Shown here: positions 16,456 through 25,571 of the stretch, in pieces
How the letters are laid out: each line of letters starts with the position of its first letter
Position numbering within the stretch: the first letter of the stretch is position 1
The notes under the pieces: model-generated
Databases searched by the model: none
What the model saw: the letters and a program-made list of their open reading frames with translations, nothing else
Told to the model about the DNA's origin: nothing
Program-made: the position numbers and the translations under genes
DNA from: Lysobacterales bacterium
Lineage (GTDB): Bacteria > Pseudomonadota > Gammaproteobacteria > Xanthomonadales > Rhodanobacteraceae
Direction of reading: 5' to 3'
NCBI GenBank assembly: GCA_016707485.1
Contig: JADJHN010000002.1
Span: 558,001 to 622,000, forward strand
DNA length: 64,000 nucleotides

Positions 16456-17985
16456 ATGTCCCGACCGAAACCCGTGCTCCTGTTGATCCTCGATGGCTGG
16501 GGTTACCGCAAGGAAACCGCGCACAACGCAATCGCCCTGGCCGACTGCCCGCATTGGCGACGCCTGCTCGCCGAGTGTCCGCACAGCCTGGTCGATACGC
16601 ATGGCCTGAGCGTCGGCTTGCCGGACGGGCAGATGGGCAACTCCGAAGTCGGCCACATGAACATTGGCGCGGGACGCATCGTCTACCAGGATCTGACCCG
16701 CATCGATGCAGCGATTGCCGATGGCACGCTGGCGCACAACCCGGCCCTGATTTCGGCATGCGATGCCGTCAAGGCGAACGGCGGATGCCTGCATCTGCTG
16801 GGCCTGTTGTCGCCGGGCGGCGTGCACAGCCACGAGGAACACATCCTCGCCATGCTCGCCATTGCGGCGCAACGCGGCGTTGCGCGGATTGCCGTGCATG
16901 CCTTCCTCGATGGTCGCGACACGCCACCACGCAGCGCGCACGAATCGCTGCGCAAGCTCGAAGCAAGATGCGCCGAATACCCGGCCGCCAGCATTGCCAC
17001 TGTCAGCGGTCGCTACTACGCAATGGATCGCGACCAGCGCTGGGATCGCGTCAAGCTGGCCTGGGATGCGATTGTCGATGCACGATCCACCGTGCATGCC
17101 GACAGCAGCCTTGGCGCGCTGGATGCGGCCTACGCGCGCGAGGAGAACGACGAGTTCGTCCAACCAACGCCGATCGGTGCCGGCGTGCCGGTGGCCGATG
17201 GCGATGCCATCATCTTCATGAATTTCCGCGCCGACCGGGCGCGCCAGTTGAGCCACGCCTTTGTCGATGCCGATTTTGCCGGCTTCGAGCGCGCCCGCGT
17301 GCCCAGGCTTTCGGCCTTTGTCAGCCTGACCGAGTACGCCGCCGACCTTGCGGTCAGCGCGGTCGCCTTTCCGGCGCAGTCGATGGACAACACGCTCGGT
17401 GCCGTGCTCGCCGCGCAGGGACTGAGCCAGTTGCGCATTGCGGAAACCGAAAAATATGCGCATGTGACTTTTTTCTTTTCCGGCGGCCGTGAAGAACCGT
17501 TTCCCGGCGAGCAGCGCATCCTCGTGCCGAGCCCGAAAGTGGCCACTTATGATTTGCAGCCGGAAATGAGCCTGCCCGAGCTGACCGATCGACTGGTGGC
17601 GGAAATCCGCGCGCAGCACTTTGATTTCATCGTCTGCAACATTGCCAACGCCGACATGGTTGGCCACAGCGGCATTGAAAGTGCGGCGATCAAGGCCGCC
17701 GAAGCCATCGATGTCGCCCTGGGTCGAATCAGCGCCGCCATCCGCGACAGCGGCGGCGAAATGCTGATCACCGCCGACCACGGCAATCTCGAGCAGATGG
17801 TCGATGACAACGGCATTGCGCATACCCAGCACACGGTCGGCCCGGTGCCGCTGGTCTATGTCGGGCGCAAGGCGCGCGTCGCCAAGGGTGCGTTGCGCGA
17901 TCTCGCCCCGACCGTGCTGGCCCTGATGGGCATTGCCCAGCCGGTCGAGATGAGCGGGCGCAACCTCGTCGAATTCAGCGCCTGA
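16456..17985 (+). CDS. gpmI: 2,3-bisphosphoglycerate-independent phosphoglycerate mutase
   Basis: Glycolytic and gluconeogenic enzyme interconverting 3- and 2-phosphoglycerate using two manganese ions. At 509 residues it has the standard length. LLILDGWGYR carries the first metal aspartate, GQMGNSEVGHMNIGAGR the phospho-serine nucleophile, and ITADHGNLEQM a late metal site with aspartate and histidine. It is followed two bases later by envC and then ctpA, a common gammaproteobacterial order. The Shine-Dalgarno is weak but no better start is seen. Confidence 0.96.
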   Translation: MSRPKPVLLLILDGWGYRKETAHNAIALADCPHWRRLLAECPHSLVDTHGLSVGLPDGQMGNSEVGHMNIGAGRIVYQDLTRIDAAIADGTLAHNPALISACDAVKANGGCLHLLGLLSPGGVHSHEEHILAMLAIAAQRGVARIAVHAFLDGRDTPPRSAHESLRKLEARCAEYPAASIATVSGRYYAMDRDQRWDRVKLAWDAIVDARSTVHADSSLGALDAAYAREENDEFVQPTPIGAGVPVADGDAIIFMNFRADRARQLSHAFVDADFAGFERARVPRLSAFVSLTEYAADLAVSAVAFPAQSMDNTLGAVLAAQGLSQLRIAETEKYAHVTFFFSGGREEPFPGEQRILVPSPKVATYDLQPEMSLPELTDRLVAEIRAQHFDFIVCNIANADMVGHSGIESAAIKAAEAIDVALGRISAAIRDSGGEMLITADHGNLEQMVDDNGIAHTQHTVGPVPLVYVGRKARVAKGALRDLAPTVLALMGIAQPVEMSGRNLVEFSA

Positions 17986-17987
17986 CC

Positions 17988-19142
17988 ATGCTGCGCCGCC
18001 TGGCCCTGTGCGCCATGCTGATCGTGGCCATGCTTGCCCGCGCCGAGAGCAGCGACCCGGCGCGTGAGGCCAGCGAAAAGGAAGCCCGGCAGAAGCTTGA
18101 ACAGGTACGCAGCCAGATCCGCGCGCTGACCGCGGAGCTGCGCACCACGCGTGGCGAACGCGAGCAGGCCACCGCCGCCTTGCGCAAGCAGGAAACCGCG
18201 ATTGCCGCAGCGGCCGGCGAAGTGCAGGCCATCGATGCGCAATTGGCCGCGCAAACCACGGAACTCGAAGCCCTGGATGGCAAGCGCGAAGCACTCGCAA
18301 CAAGACTGCGCCAGCAGCGCGAGGCTCTTGCCGTGCTGCTGCGCTCGGCGTATGCGCTCGGTCGCAGCGAGGAACTCAAGCTCCTGCTGCAACAGGAGGA
18401 TGTCGGATCGATTGCCCGCGTGCTTGCCTATCACCGCTATTTCCAGCGTGCCCGGGTCGAACGCATCGACAGCCTGATGGTCGATCTCGGCCAGCTTGCG
18501 GAGGTGCAGGAGCAGATTGAAGCCAAGCGTGGCGAACTTGCGGCAACGCGGGCGACGCGGGAAATCGAAGTCGCCGCCTTGCAGGCACAGCGCGAGGAAC
18601 GCGCCCGCCTGCTGGCCGGGCTCGATGGACAACTCAAGGATCAGACCACCCGCCTCGCGGTGATGGCGAGAGACGAGAAGGGCCTGCTCGAACTGCTGGA
18701 AAAGCTCCGCGACGTGTTTGCCGACATTCCGGAAAAACCCAGTGGGGCCGAACCGTTCGCGAGCCTGCGCGGACGCCTGCCGATGCCTGTCAGCGGCCGC
18801 ATCCTGACCGGTTTCGGCGGCCACGATGACAGCGGTCGCGCACTTTCGGGCGTGCTCATCGGTTCGCCGGGCGGCAGCCCGGTGCATGCAATCGCGCGCG
18901 GCCGCGTCGCCTACGCGGACTGGCTCAAGGGTTACGGCATGTTGCTGATCCTCGATCATGGCGATGGCTACATGAGCCTGTACGGCTACAACGAATCGCT
19001 GCGCAAGGAAGTCGGCGACTGGGTCGCGGCCGGCGACACCATCGCCAACAGCGGCAACAGCGGCGGACAGAAGGTGGCGGCCCTGTATTTCGAGCTGCGC
19101 CTGAAGGGCAAGCCGCTGAATCCGAAGTCCTGGCTGCGCTAG
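17988..19142 (+). CDS. envC: Murein hydrolase activator EnvC
   Basis: Periplasmic activator of the division amidases, 384 residues. A signal peptide (about 1-20) is followed by a long coiled coil (about 22-250) and a C-terminal LytM/M23 domain (about 260-384). The LytM domain lacks the zinc ligands: the first site reads GVLIGSP and the HxH site reads YFELR. This is the known hallmark of EnvC, which activates amidases rather than cutting wall itself. The start is 2 bp after the gpmI stop, so the two are co-transcribed. Confidence 0.92.
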   Translation: MLRRLALCAMLIVAMLARAESSDPAREASEKEARQKLEQVRSQIRALTAELRTTRGEREQATAALRKQETAIAAAAGEVQAIDAQLAAQTTELEALDGKREALATRLRQQREALAVLLRSAYALGRSEELKLLLQQEDVGSIARVLAYHRYFQRARVERIDSLMVDLGQLAEVQEQIEAKRGELAATRATREIEVAALQAQREERARLLAGLDGQLKDQTTRLAVMARDEKGLLELLEKLRDVFADIPEKPSGAEPFASLRGRLPMPVSGRILTGFGGHDDSGRALSGVLIGSPGGSPVHAIARGRVAYADWLKGYGMLLILDHGDGYMSLYGYNESLRKEVGDWVAAGDTIANSGNSGGQKVAALYFELRLKGKPLNPKSWLR

Positions 19143-19201
19143 GACGTTGTCCTGGCCCGCACTCGCGCTATGATCCGGGCGCTCCCCTGAGGTGTTTCCC
19201 G

Positions 19202-20608
19202 ATGGCTTCCCCATTCCGTTTTCGCTTGATCCTGGTTGGCGTCCTTGCGCTGTGCACGCATGTCCTCGCCGCGGATCCGCCGCCGCGTGCCGATCCCGCC
19301 GCGGACGCGGAGAGCACCATCGACCTGCAGGATGCCGTGCCGCCAGAGCCGGCGGCAGCCACGGCCAAGGCGGGCACCGAAATCAATCTCGATGACGTGC
19401 GCCGCTTTACGGCAGTGATGAGCCTGGTCAAGCAGGCCTATGTCGAGCCGGTCGACGACCACCAGCTCATGCTCGCCGCGATCAAGGGCATGCTCATCGG
19501 CCTTGATCCGCACAGCGAGTACCTTGAAGCAGACGAGCTCGACCAGCTCAACGAGGACACCTCGGGCAGCTACGCAGGCCTCGGCCTGGAAGTGACCACG
19601 GTCGACGGCTTCCTGAAGGTGATCGCGCCGATTGACGAGACTCCGGCCGAACGCGCCGGCATCAGGGCTGGCGACACCATCCTGCGCATCGACAACGTGC
19701 CAGTGCAGGCCGACAACCTCGACGATGCAGTCGACATGCTGCGCGGTGTCGCCGGTTCCGAAGTGAGCCTGTCGATCCTTCGCGAGGGTGCGCGCGAGCC
19801 GCGCGAGTTCAAGCTCACGCGCGAGGTCATCCGCGTCGCCAGCGTGCGTGGGCGCCTGCTCGAACCGGGTTACGCCTACCTGCGCGTGGCCCAGTTCCAG
19901 GCCGAGACCGGCAGCGACCTGCGCAAGCGCATTGCCGGCCTGCAAAAGGAAAATGGCAAACCCTTGCTGGGCGCCGTCCTCGACCTGCGCAGCAATCCGG
20001 GCGGCCTGCTCAATGCCGCCGTCGAAGTCAGCGACCTGCTCCTCGACAGCGGCGGCATCGTCACCACGCGCGGACGCATCCGCGAAGCGGCGATGGCTTT
20101 TCGCGCGACGCCCGGCGATGCCCTCCAAGGCGCGTCGCTGGTCGTCCTCATCGATCGTGGCAGCGCCTCGGCCGCGGAAATCGTTGCCGGTGCGCTGAAG
20201 GACAACCAGCGCGCCCTGCTCATGGGCCGACGCAGCTTCGGCAAGGGTTCGGTGCAGACCGTGCTCAACCTGGATGACCGCCACGCGCTCAAGCTGACCA
20301 CGGCGCGCTATTACACGCCCAGCGGCATCTCGATCCAGGCCGCCGGCATCCAGCCCGATATCGAGCTGGCCGATCTCGCCTTGAGTGAGAACGAGGAAGA
20401 CGCCTTTGGCCGTGTCAGCGAACGCGACCTGCGCAATCATTTGAAGGGCGATGCGGAGACGCCGGCCGGCAAGGTCACGGCCAAGGCCAAGGCCGGCGCG
20501 CCGACCGACTACGCCCTCAACGAGGCGCTGAATGCGCTCAAGGCCATGGCCCTGCAGCAGCGCCGCGCAACGCCTCCCGCCGCCGCCGTGGAAGGAAGCA
20601 GGAGCTGA
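19202..20608 (+). CDS. ctpA: Carboxy-terminal processing protease, S41 family
   Basis: Periplasmic tail-specific serine protease of 468 residues. A signal peptide (about 1-24) is followed by a PDZ domain (about 115-205, GSYAGLGLEVTTVDGFLKVI) and the S41 catalytic core. The serine is in DRGSASAAEIVAGALKD and the general-base lysine in GRRSFGKGSVQT. The C-terminal 60 residues are low-complexity. It probably controls wall hydrolases or degrades tagged periplasmic proteins. It lies downstream of envC, consistent with a wall-remodelling unit. Confidence 0.93.
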   Translation: MASPFRFRLILVGVLALCTHVLAADPPPRADPAADAESTIDLQDAVPPEPAAATAKAGTEINLDDVRRFTAVMSLVKQAYVEPVDDHQLMLAAIKGMLIGLDPHSEYLEADELDQLNEDTSGSYAGLGLEVTTVDGFLKVIAPIDETPAERAGIRAGDTILRIDNVPVQADNLDDAVDMLRGVAGSEVSLSILREGAREPREFKLTREVIRVASVRGRLLEPGYAYLRVAQFQAETGSDLRKRIAGLQKENGKPLLGAVLDLRSNPGGLLNAAVEVSDLLLDSGGIVTTRGRIREAAMAFRATPGDALQGASLVVLIDRGSASAAEIVAGALKDNQRALLMGRRSFGKGSVQTVLNLDDRHALKLTTARYYTPSGISIQAAGIQPDIELADLALSENEEDAFGRVSERDLRNHLKGDAETPAGKVTAKAKAGAPTDYALNEALNALKAMALQQRRATPPAAAVEGSRS

Positions 20609-20792
20609 GTGGCGGCAGCCACGTGCCTCAGTGTCGCAAGTTAAGAGTTCGTGATGGCGAAATGCAGGACACCGCTGCCTTCGTCCTCGCGCTAAACTTG
20701 CGGTTTGACCGTCCGCATTCGACCCATGCGGAGGGTCGGCTGGCCCGGCAACCTGACCGCGCCGGCACGCGTCCGAACAGAGGAAAGCCTGA

Positions 20793-21599
20793 ATGAAGAG
20801 TCGAAGTCTCGCCGTCCTGTTGTGCTGCCTCGGCGGCTCGCTGATCGCCACGGCGGCCTGCGCCACCCAGATCTACGACAACGGACCGATCGTGACCCAC
20901 CCGGGTGCGCACGTGCCGAGCGGTGATGTCAGCCTGACCCAGGATGTGACCTATCCGGGCGCAACGGCAATGGGCATCACTGCCGGTCCCGACTATCGCC
21001 TCGCCGATGATTTCACCGTCCCGGCCGGACACTACTGGACCGTTGATGGGGCGACCCTGTTTGGCTATCAGCCGGGTTCCGGCGATGCCGCATTCACCGA
21101 TGCGCGGATCATCATCTGGCAGGGCTTCCCCGATGGCTTCAACGCCACCAAGGTTTTCGACGGGTCGGTCAGCAACAACCTGGTCTCCTCCACGCCTGCG
21201 GCCTGGCGCACGGCGGAATCGTTTGGCGCGACCACCTTCAGCAATGGCGAACGCCGGATCAAGGAACTGCTGCTGGCGATCCCGCCGCTGGTGCTCGCTC
21301 CCGGCACCTACTGGATCGACTGGCAGTTGAAGGGACCGCAGGCAACGGAGCGCGTGTTCACTCCGCCGGTCACGATCCTCGGCCAACCCTTTACCTCGGC
21401 CGGCGGCATTGCCCGGCGCAAGTGCCCGACGCCGGTGCCCGAAGGCGACAGCGAATGCTTGAACACGCCGGGCGTCTGGGTGCTGTTCCGCAACGGCTTC
21501 GCGCCGTACCTGGTCGACCTGCCCTTCAAGCTGCAGGGCACCGATGTCATCGACCGTGTTTTCAAGGATGGTTTCGACACGGTGCCGGCCACGCCTTGA
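20793..21599 (+). CDS. Secreted protein with C-terminal VFKDGFD motif, function unknown
   Basis: Exported protein of 268 residues with a signal peptide ending near ATAACA. No catalytic family is recognised. The body (YDNGPIVTHPGAH...DYRLADDFTVPAGHYWTVDGATLFGYQPG) looks like an all-beta secreted domain seen in extracellular proteins. The C-terminus reads VIDRVFKDGFDTVPATP, and VLFRNGF occurs internally. This recalls the IFRNGFQ terminus of the protein encoded at 7652. GAGGAA stands eight bases before the ATG. It appears to be a single gene. Confidence 0.75.
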   Translation: MKSRSLAVLLCCLGGSLIATAACATQIYDNGPIVTHPGAHVPSGDVSLTQDVTYPGATAMGITAGPDYRLADDFTVPAGHYWTVDGATLFGYQPGSGDAAFTDARIIIWQGFPDGFNATKVFDGSVSNNLVSSTPAAWRTAESFGATTFSNGERRIKELLLAIPPLVLAPGTYWIDWQLKGPQATERVFTPPVTILGQPFTSAGGIARRKCPTPVPEGDSECLNTPGVWVLFRNGFAPYLVDLPFKLQGTDVIDRVFKDGFDTVPATP

Positions 21600-21709
21600 A
21601 GCCGCAGCGGGCGCCGCAGCGCGCCGGCACGATCGCCTGCATGGGCGCAGCGCGAGGGGCCGTCATCACGCGCCGCCTGCCCGTCCGGCAATGCGCACGC
21701 GGAGGCAAC

Positions 21710-22066
21710 ATGAAGGCTGCAACGATTGCATGGGCGCTGCTGGCCACCCTGGCTACCGGCAGCGCCGCCTGCGCGACCAGGGTGCAGGCGACGGCTCCCT
21801 GGCTTGATCAACTGATCGCACGTTTCCAGGCCGAGGCGGTGGCCAATCCGCCACGGCGCATCCTGCGCTACCGCTATCGCGGGCAGACCGTCTATTACGT
21901 GCCGCCAAGCTGCTGCGACCAGCCCGGCATCCTCTACGACGAAACCGGAACGCAGGTCTGCGCGCCGGATGGCGGCATCAGCGGACGCGGCGATGGCCGC
22001 TGCCCGGACTTCCACGAGCAGCGCTCCGCCGAGTCGCTGATCTGGAGCGATTCGCGCAGTCGCTGA
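21710..22066 (+). CDS. Small secreted DUF6970-like protein
   Basis: Exported protein of 118 residues: signal peptide (MKAATIAWALLATLATGSAACA), then WLDQLIARFQAEAVANPPRRILRYRYRGQTVYYVPPSCCDQ and CAPDGGISGRGDGRCPDF. The cysteine pair and the CAPDGG-GRGDG-CPDF stretch match small secreted proteins of the DUF6970 type, as far as I can judge. GGAGG lies just upstream of the ATG. A function has not been assigned; conserved cysteines suggest a disulfide-stabilised periplasmic fold. Confidence 0.75.
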   Translation: MKAATIAWALLATLATGSAACATRVQATAPWLDQLIARFQAEAVANPPRRILRYRYRGQTVYYVPPSCCDQPGILYDETGTQVCAPDGGISGRGDGRCPDFHEQRSAESLIWSDSRSR

Positions 22067-22182
22067 GCAGGCACGCGACACCGCATTGCACATGCGGCCG
22101 GTCCCGGCGGTTGGCGGAATCATCGATAGAGGCGAGAATGCCACGTTCGCGATCCGCATCGATTCCCGCCCGGAGCAGTTTG

Positions 22183-23550
22183 ATGGCCAGCCATGAAGTG
22201 AAAGTCCCCGACATCGGCAACTACAGCGGCATTCCGGTCATCGAAGTGCTGGTGCAGCCGGGTGACACGGTAAGGAAGGACCAAGGGCTGATCACGCTGG
22301 AGTCGGACAAGGCGACCATGGAAGTGCCGTCCTCGGTGGCCGGTGTGGTCAAGGAACTGAAGGTCAAGCTCGGCGATGAAGTGGCCGAGGGCACGGTCGT
22401 CGCCATCATTGAAGCCGAAGCAGCCGCCACCGCGCCAAAGGCGGCAGCCGCGGAGAGGACCGCAGCGCCGGCCCAGGCCGAGCCTGCAGCCGCGCCGAAG
22501 GCGACCATAGATACCAGCCGGCCGAACCGGCTCAGCGAACTCGAAACCGCCGCCCTGGTGCCCGATCTGGATACCGCAAACCCGGCCACGCAGACGCCGC
22601 CGATTGCCTTTGGCGTCGATACGGTCATGCCCGCCAAGGTGCCGCACGCGAGTCCGGCCGTGCGCCAGTTTGCCCGCGAGCTGGGAGTGGATCTGTTCAA
22701 GGTCGGCGGCAGCGAGCGCAACGGCCGCATCACCCGCGAGGACGTGCAGAAGTTCGTCAAGCAGGCGCTGGCCGGTGGCACGGGCGGGCGCATGCCAGGC
22801 GCGGGCGGCGGACTCGATCTGCTGCCGTGGCCGCAGGTCGATTTTGCCAAGTTCGGCGAAATCGAAGCGAAGCCGCTGTCGAAGATCAAGAAGATTTCCG
22901 GTGCCAACCTCGCCCGCAACTGGGTGATGATCCCGCACGTCACCCAGTTCGACGACGCCGACATCAGCGATCTGGAAGACTTGCGCGTCAGTCTCAACAA
23001 GGAAAACGAAAAGGCCGGCATCAAGCTGACCATGCTCGCCTTCCTGATCAAGGCGGTGGTCGCCGCGCTGAAGCAGTTCCCCGACTTCAACGCCTCGCTC
23101 GACGCCAGCGGCGAAAACCTGATCGTCAAGAAATATTTCCACATCGGCTTTGCCGCCGATACGCCCAATGGCCTCGTCGTGCCGGTCATCCGCAATGCCG
23201 ACACGAAGGGCGTCATCGAGATTGCCCGCGAAACCGGCGAGCTGGCGAAGAAGGCGCGCGACGGCAAGCTCGGCCCGGCTGACATGTCCGGCGGCTGCTT
23301 CTCGATATCCAGCCTCGGTGGCATTGGCGGCACCGCCTTCACGCCCATCGTCAATGCGCCGGAAGTTGCCATCCTCGGCGTTTCCAGATCCTCCATGCAG
23401 CCGGTCTGGAACGGCAAGAAATTCAAACCCCGCCTGATCCTGCCGCTGAGCCTGAGTTACGACCATCGCGTCATCGACGGTGCCTCGGCCGCGCGCTTCA
23501 CCGCCTACCTCGGCCAGGTGCTGGCCGACATGCGCCGCGTGCTGCTTTGA
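22183..23550 (+). CDS. aceF: Pyruvate dehydrogenase E2, dihydrolipoyl acetyltransferase
   Basis: Transfers the acetyl group from E1 to coenzyme A in the pyruvate dehydrogenase complex. The 455-residue protein has one N-terminal lipoyl domain (lipoyl-lysine in ESDKATMEVP, near residue 45), an Ala/Pro linker, an E3-binding domain (VRQFARELGVDLFKVGGS) and a catalytic domain ending in SLSYDHRVIDGASAARF with the active-site histidine. GGAG is seven bases before ATG 22183. lpdA follows after 15 bp. aceE is not adjacent, so E1 is encoded elsewhere. Confidence 0.95.
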   Translation: MASHEVKVPDIGNYSGIPVIEVLVQPGDTVRKDQGLITLESDKATMEVPSSVAGVVKELKVKLGDEVAEGTVVAIIEAEAAATAPKAAAAERTAAPAQAEPAAAPKATIDTSRPNRLSELETAALVPDLDTANPATQTPPIAFGVDTVMPAKVPHASPAVRQFARELGVDLFKVGGSERNGRITREDVQKFVKQALAGGTGGRMPGAGGGLDLLPWPQVDFAKFGEIEAKPLSKIKKISGANLARNWVMIPHVTQFDDADISDLEDLRVSLNKENEKAGIKLTMLAFLIKAVVAALKQFPDFNASLDASGENLIVKKYFHIGFAADTPNGLVVPVIRNADTKGVIEIARETGELAKKARDGKLGPADMSGGCFSISSLGGIGGTAFTPIVNAPEVAILGVSRSSMQPVWNGKKFKPRLILPLSLSYDHRVIDGASAARFTAYLGQVLADMRRVLL

Positions 23551-23565
23551 ACCGGAGAAACTGAG

Positions 23566-25464
23566 ATGGCAGACACGATCGAGATCAAGGTTCCCGATAT
23601 CGGCGGCAGCGCCGGCATTCCCGTCATTGAAGTGCTGGTGAAAGCGGGCGAATCGGTGCGCAAGAACCAGGGCATCGTCACCCTTGAATCGGACAAGGCG
23701 ACCATGGAGGTTCCTTCGCCGGCAGATGGCGTGATCAGGGAATTGAAGGTCAAGCTGGGTGACAGCGCCAGCGAAGGCACGGTAGTGGCGATTCTCGAAA
23801 CCGCGGGTGCGTCTGCTGCGGCCGGCAAGCCGGCCAAGACCGAAGCCGCTGCGCCGAAAGCCGAGCCTGCGCGCAAGTCCGAGCCTTCGACCGCTGTTCC
23901 CGACGCGGTTCTACCTCCTGCATCCATGCAGTCGTCAGCCGCGCCTTCGCGGCAGTCTCTGCCGGCAGGCGAGGCACAAGCAGCGCCGAAGTCCGCATCC
24001 GTGAATTCCGAAACGCCCGCGCCGAAAGCGGCTGCAGCGAGCGGTCGCAAGGCCGACATTGAATGTCAGGTGGTCGTGCTCGGTTCCGGTCCAGGCGGCT
24101 ACACGGCGGCATTCCGCGCCGCCGACCTTGGCCAGGATACCGTCTTGATCGAACGCCACGACACGCTCGGTGGCGTCTGCCTCAATGTCGGCTGCATTCC
24201 GTCCAAGGCACTCCTGCATGCCGGGCGGGTGATCGAGGAAGCCGCGCATGCCGAGGATATCGGCCTCAGCTTCGGCAAGCCGAAGATCGATCTCGACAAG
24301 CTGCGCGCTTCAAAGGACAAGGTCGTCAAGCAACTGACCGGCGGCCTCGCCAGCATGGCAAAACAGCGCAAGGTCGCCGTCGTGAACGGTACCGGCAAGT
24401 TCGTCTCCGCCAACGAGATTGAAGTCGAAGGCAAGGACGGCAAGAAGCTGGTGCGTTTCGGGAAGGCGATCATTGCCGCCGGCTCGCAAGCGGTGAAACT
24501 GCCGGGCTTTCCGTGGGACGACAAGCGCATGATGGATTCCACCGACGCACTCGATCTTGCCGACATCCCGAAGAAATTGCTCGTGGTCGGCGGCGGCATC
24601 ATCGGCCTGGAAATGGCTTGCGTGTATGACGCCCTCGGCAGCGAGGTCACCGTCGTCGAGTTGCTGGATCAGCTCATGCCGGGTGCGGACATCGATCTGG
24701 TGCGGCCGCTGCAACAGCGCCTGTCAAAACGCTACGCCGGCATTCACCTGAAGGTGAAGGTCGCGAAGATCGAGGCCGAGAAGAAAGGCCTCAAGGCCAC
24801 CTTCGAGGGCGACAAGGCCCCCGAACCGCAACTCTATGATCGCGTGCTGGTCGCCGTCGGCCGGTCGGCCAATGGCGGCAAGGTCAACGCCGAAGCGGCT
24901 GGCGTCAAGGTCAGCGAGCGCGGCTTCATTGCGGTCGACAAGCAGATGCGCACCAACGTGCCGCACATCTTCGCCATTGGCGATCTGGTCGGTCAGCCCA
25001 TGCTTGCGCACAAGGCCACGCATGAAGGCAAGGTCGCTGCCGAAGTCGCTTCGGGCCGGAAGAGTGAATTCGTTGCCCGCGTAATTCCATCCGTGGCCTA
25101 TACCGACCCCGAAATCGCCTGGGTCGGCCTGACCGAGACGGAAGCGAAAAAGGCCGGCATTGCCTACGGTGTCGGCAAGTTTCCGCACGCCGCCTCGGGA
25201 CGTGCAATAGGCATCGGTCGCACCGAAGGCTTCACCAAGCTGCTGTTCGACGAGGCCACGCACCGCGTCATCGGCGCCGGCATCGTCGCACCGAACGCCG
25301 GCGATCTCATTGCCGAAATCGCCCTGGCCATCGAGATGGGCTGCGAAGCGGCCGATATCGGCCTGACCATCCACCCGCATCCGACCCTGAGCGAGTCGGT
25401 CGGCATGGCCGCCGAAGTCTACGAAGGCACGATTACCGACCTCTACATTCCGAAGAAGCAATAG
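23566..25464 (+). CDS. lpdA: Dihydrolipoyl dehydrogenase with N-terminal lipoyl domain
   Basis: FAD-dependent E3 enzyme that reoxidises dihydrolipoamide. At 632 residues it is about 150 longer than ordinary E3, because it carries its own lipoyl domain (about 1-80, ESDKATMEVP) and an Ala/Pro-rich linker (about 85-160). The disulfide redox centre is GGVCLNVGCIPSKALLH, followed by NAD- and FAD-binding segments and the C-terminal HPHPTLSES histidine. It is co-transcribed with aceF, and the two lipoyl domains are close relatives. This lipoyl-E3 fusion is known from several Gram-negative groups. Confidence 0.96.
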   Translation: MADTIEIKVPDIGGSAGIPVIEVLVKAGESVRKNQGIVTLESDKATMEVPSPADGVIRELKVKLGDSASEGTVVAILETAGASAAAGKPAKTEAAAPKAEPARKSEPSTAVPDAVLPPASMQSSAAPSRQSLPAGEAQAAPKSASVNSETPAPKAAAASGRKADIECQVVVLGSGPGGYTAAFRAADLGQDTVLIERHDTLGGVCLNVGCIPSKALLHAGRVIEEAAHAEDIGLSFGKPKIDLDKLRASKDKVVKQLTGGLASMAKQRKVAVVNGTGKFVSANEIEVEGKDGKKLVRFGKAIIAAGSQAVKLPGFPWDDKRMMDSTDALDLADIPKKLLVVGGGIIGLEMACVYDALGSEVTVVELLDQLMPGADIDLVRPLQQRLSKRYAGIHLKVKVAKIEAEKKGLKATFEGDKAPEPQLYDRVLVAVGRSANGGKVNAEAAGVKVSERGFIAVDKQMRTNVPHIFAIGDLVGQPMLAHKATHEGKVAAEVASGRKSEFVARVIPSVAYTDPEIAWVGLTETEAKKAGIAYGVGKFPHAASGRAIGIGRTEGFTKLLFDEATHRVIGAGIVAPNAGDLIAEIALAIEMGCEAADIGLTIHPHPTLSESVGMAAEVYEGTITDLYIPKKQ

Positions 25465-25571
25465 TCGCGGCGTTCGCTCTCTCGACTATCTCGCGTTTGC
25501 AATCATTCCCCGAGCATCCGGCCCGCCAGGCGACTTCGCATCGGTGACGCACGCTTCGCGTCTGTCACCGT

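Noticed and set aside
17455..17490. T-rich run as a terminator
   Set aside because: It lies inside gpmI (codons for Thr-Phe-Phe-Phe-Ser-Gly) and has no stem.
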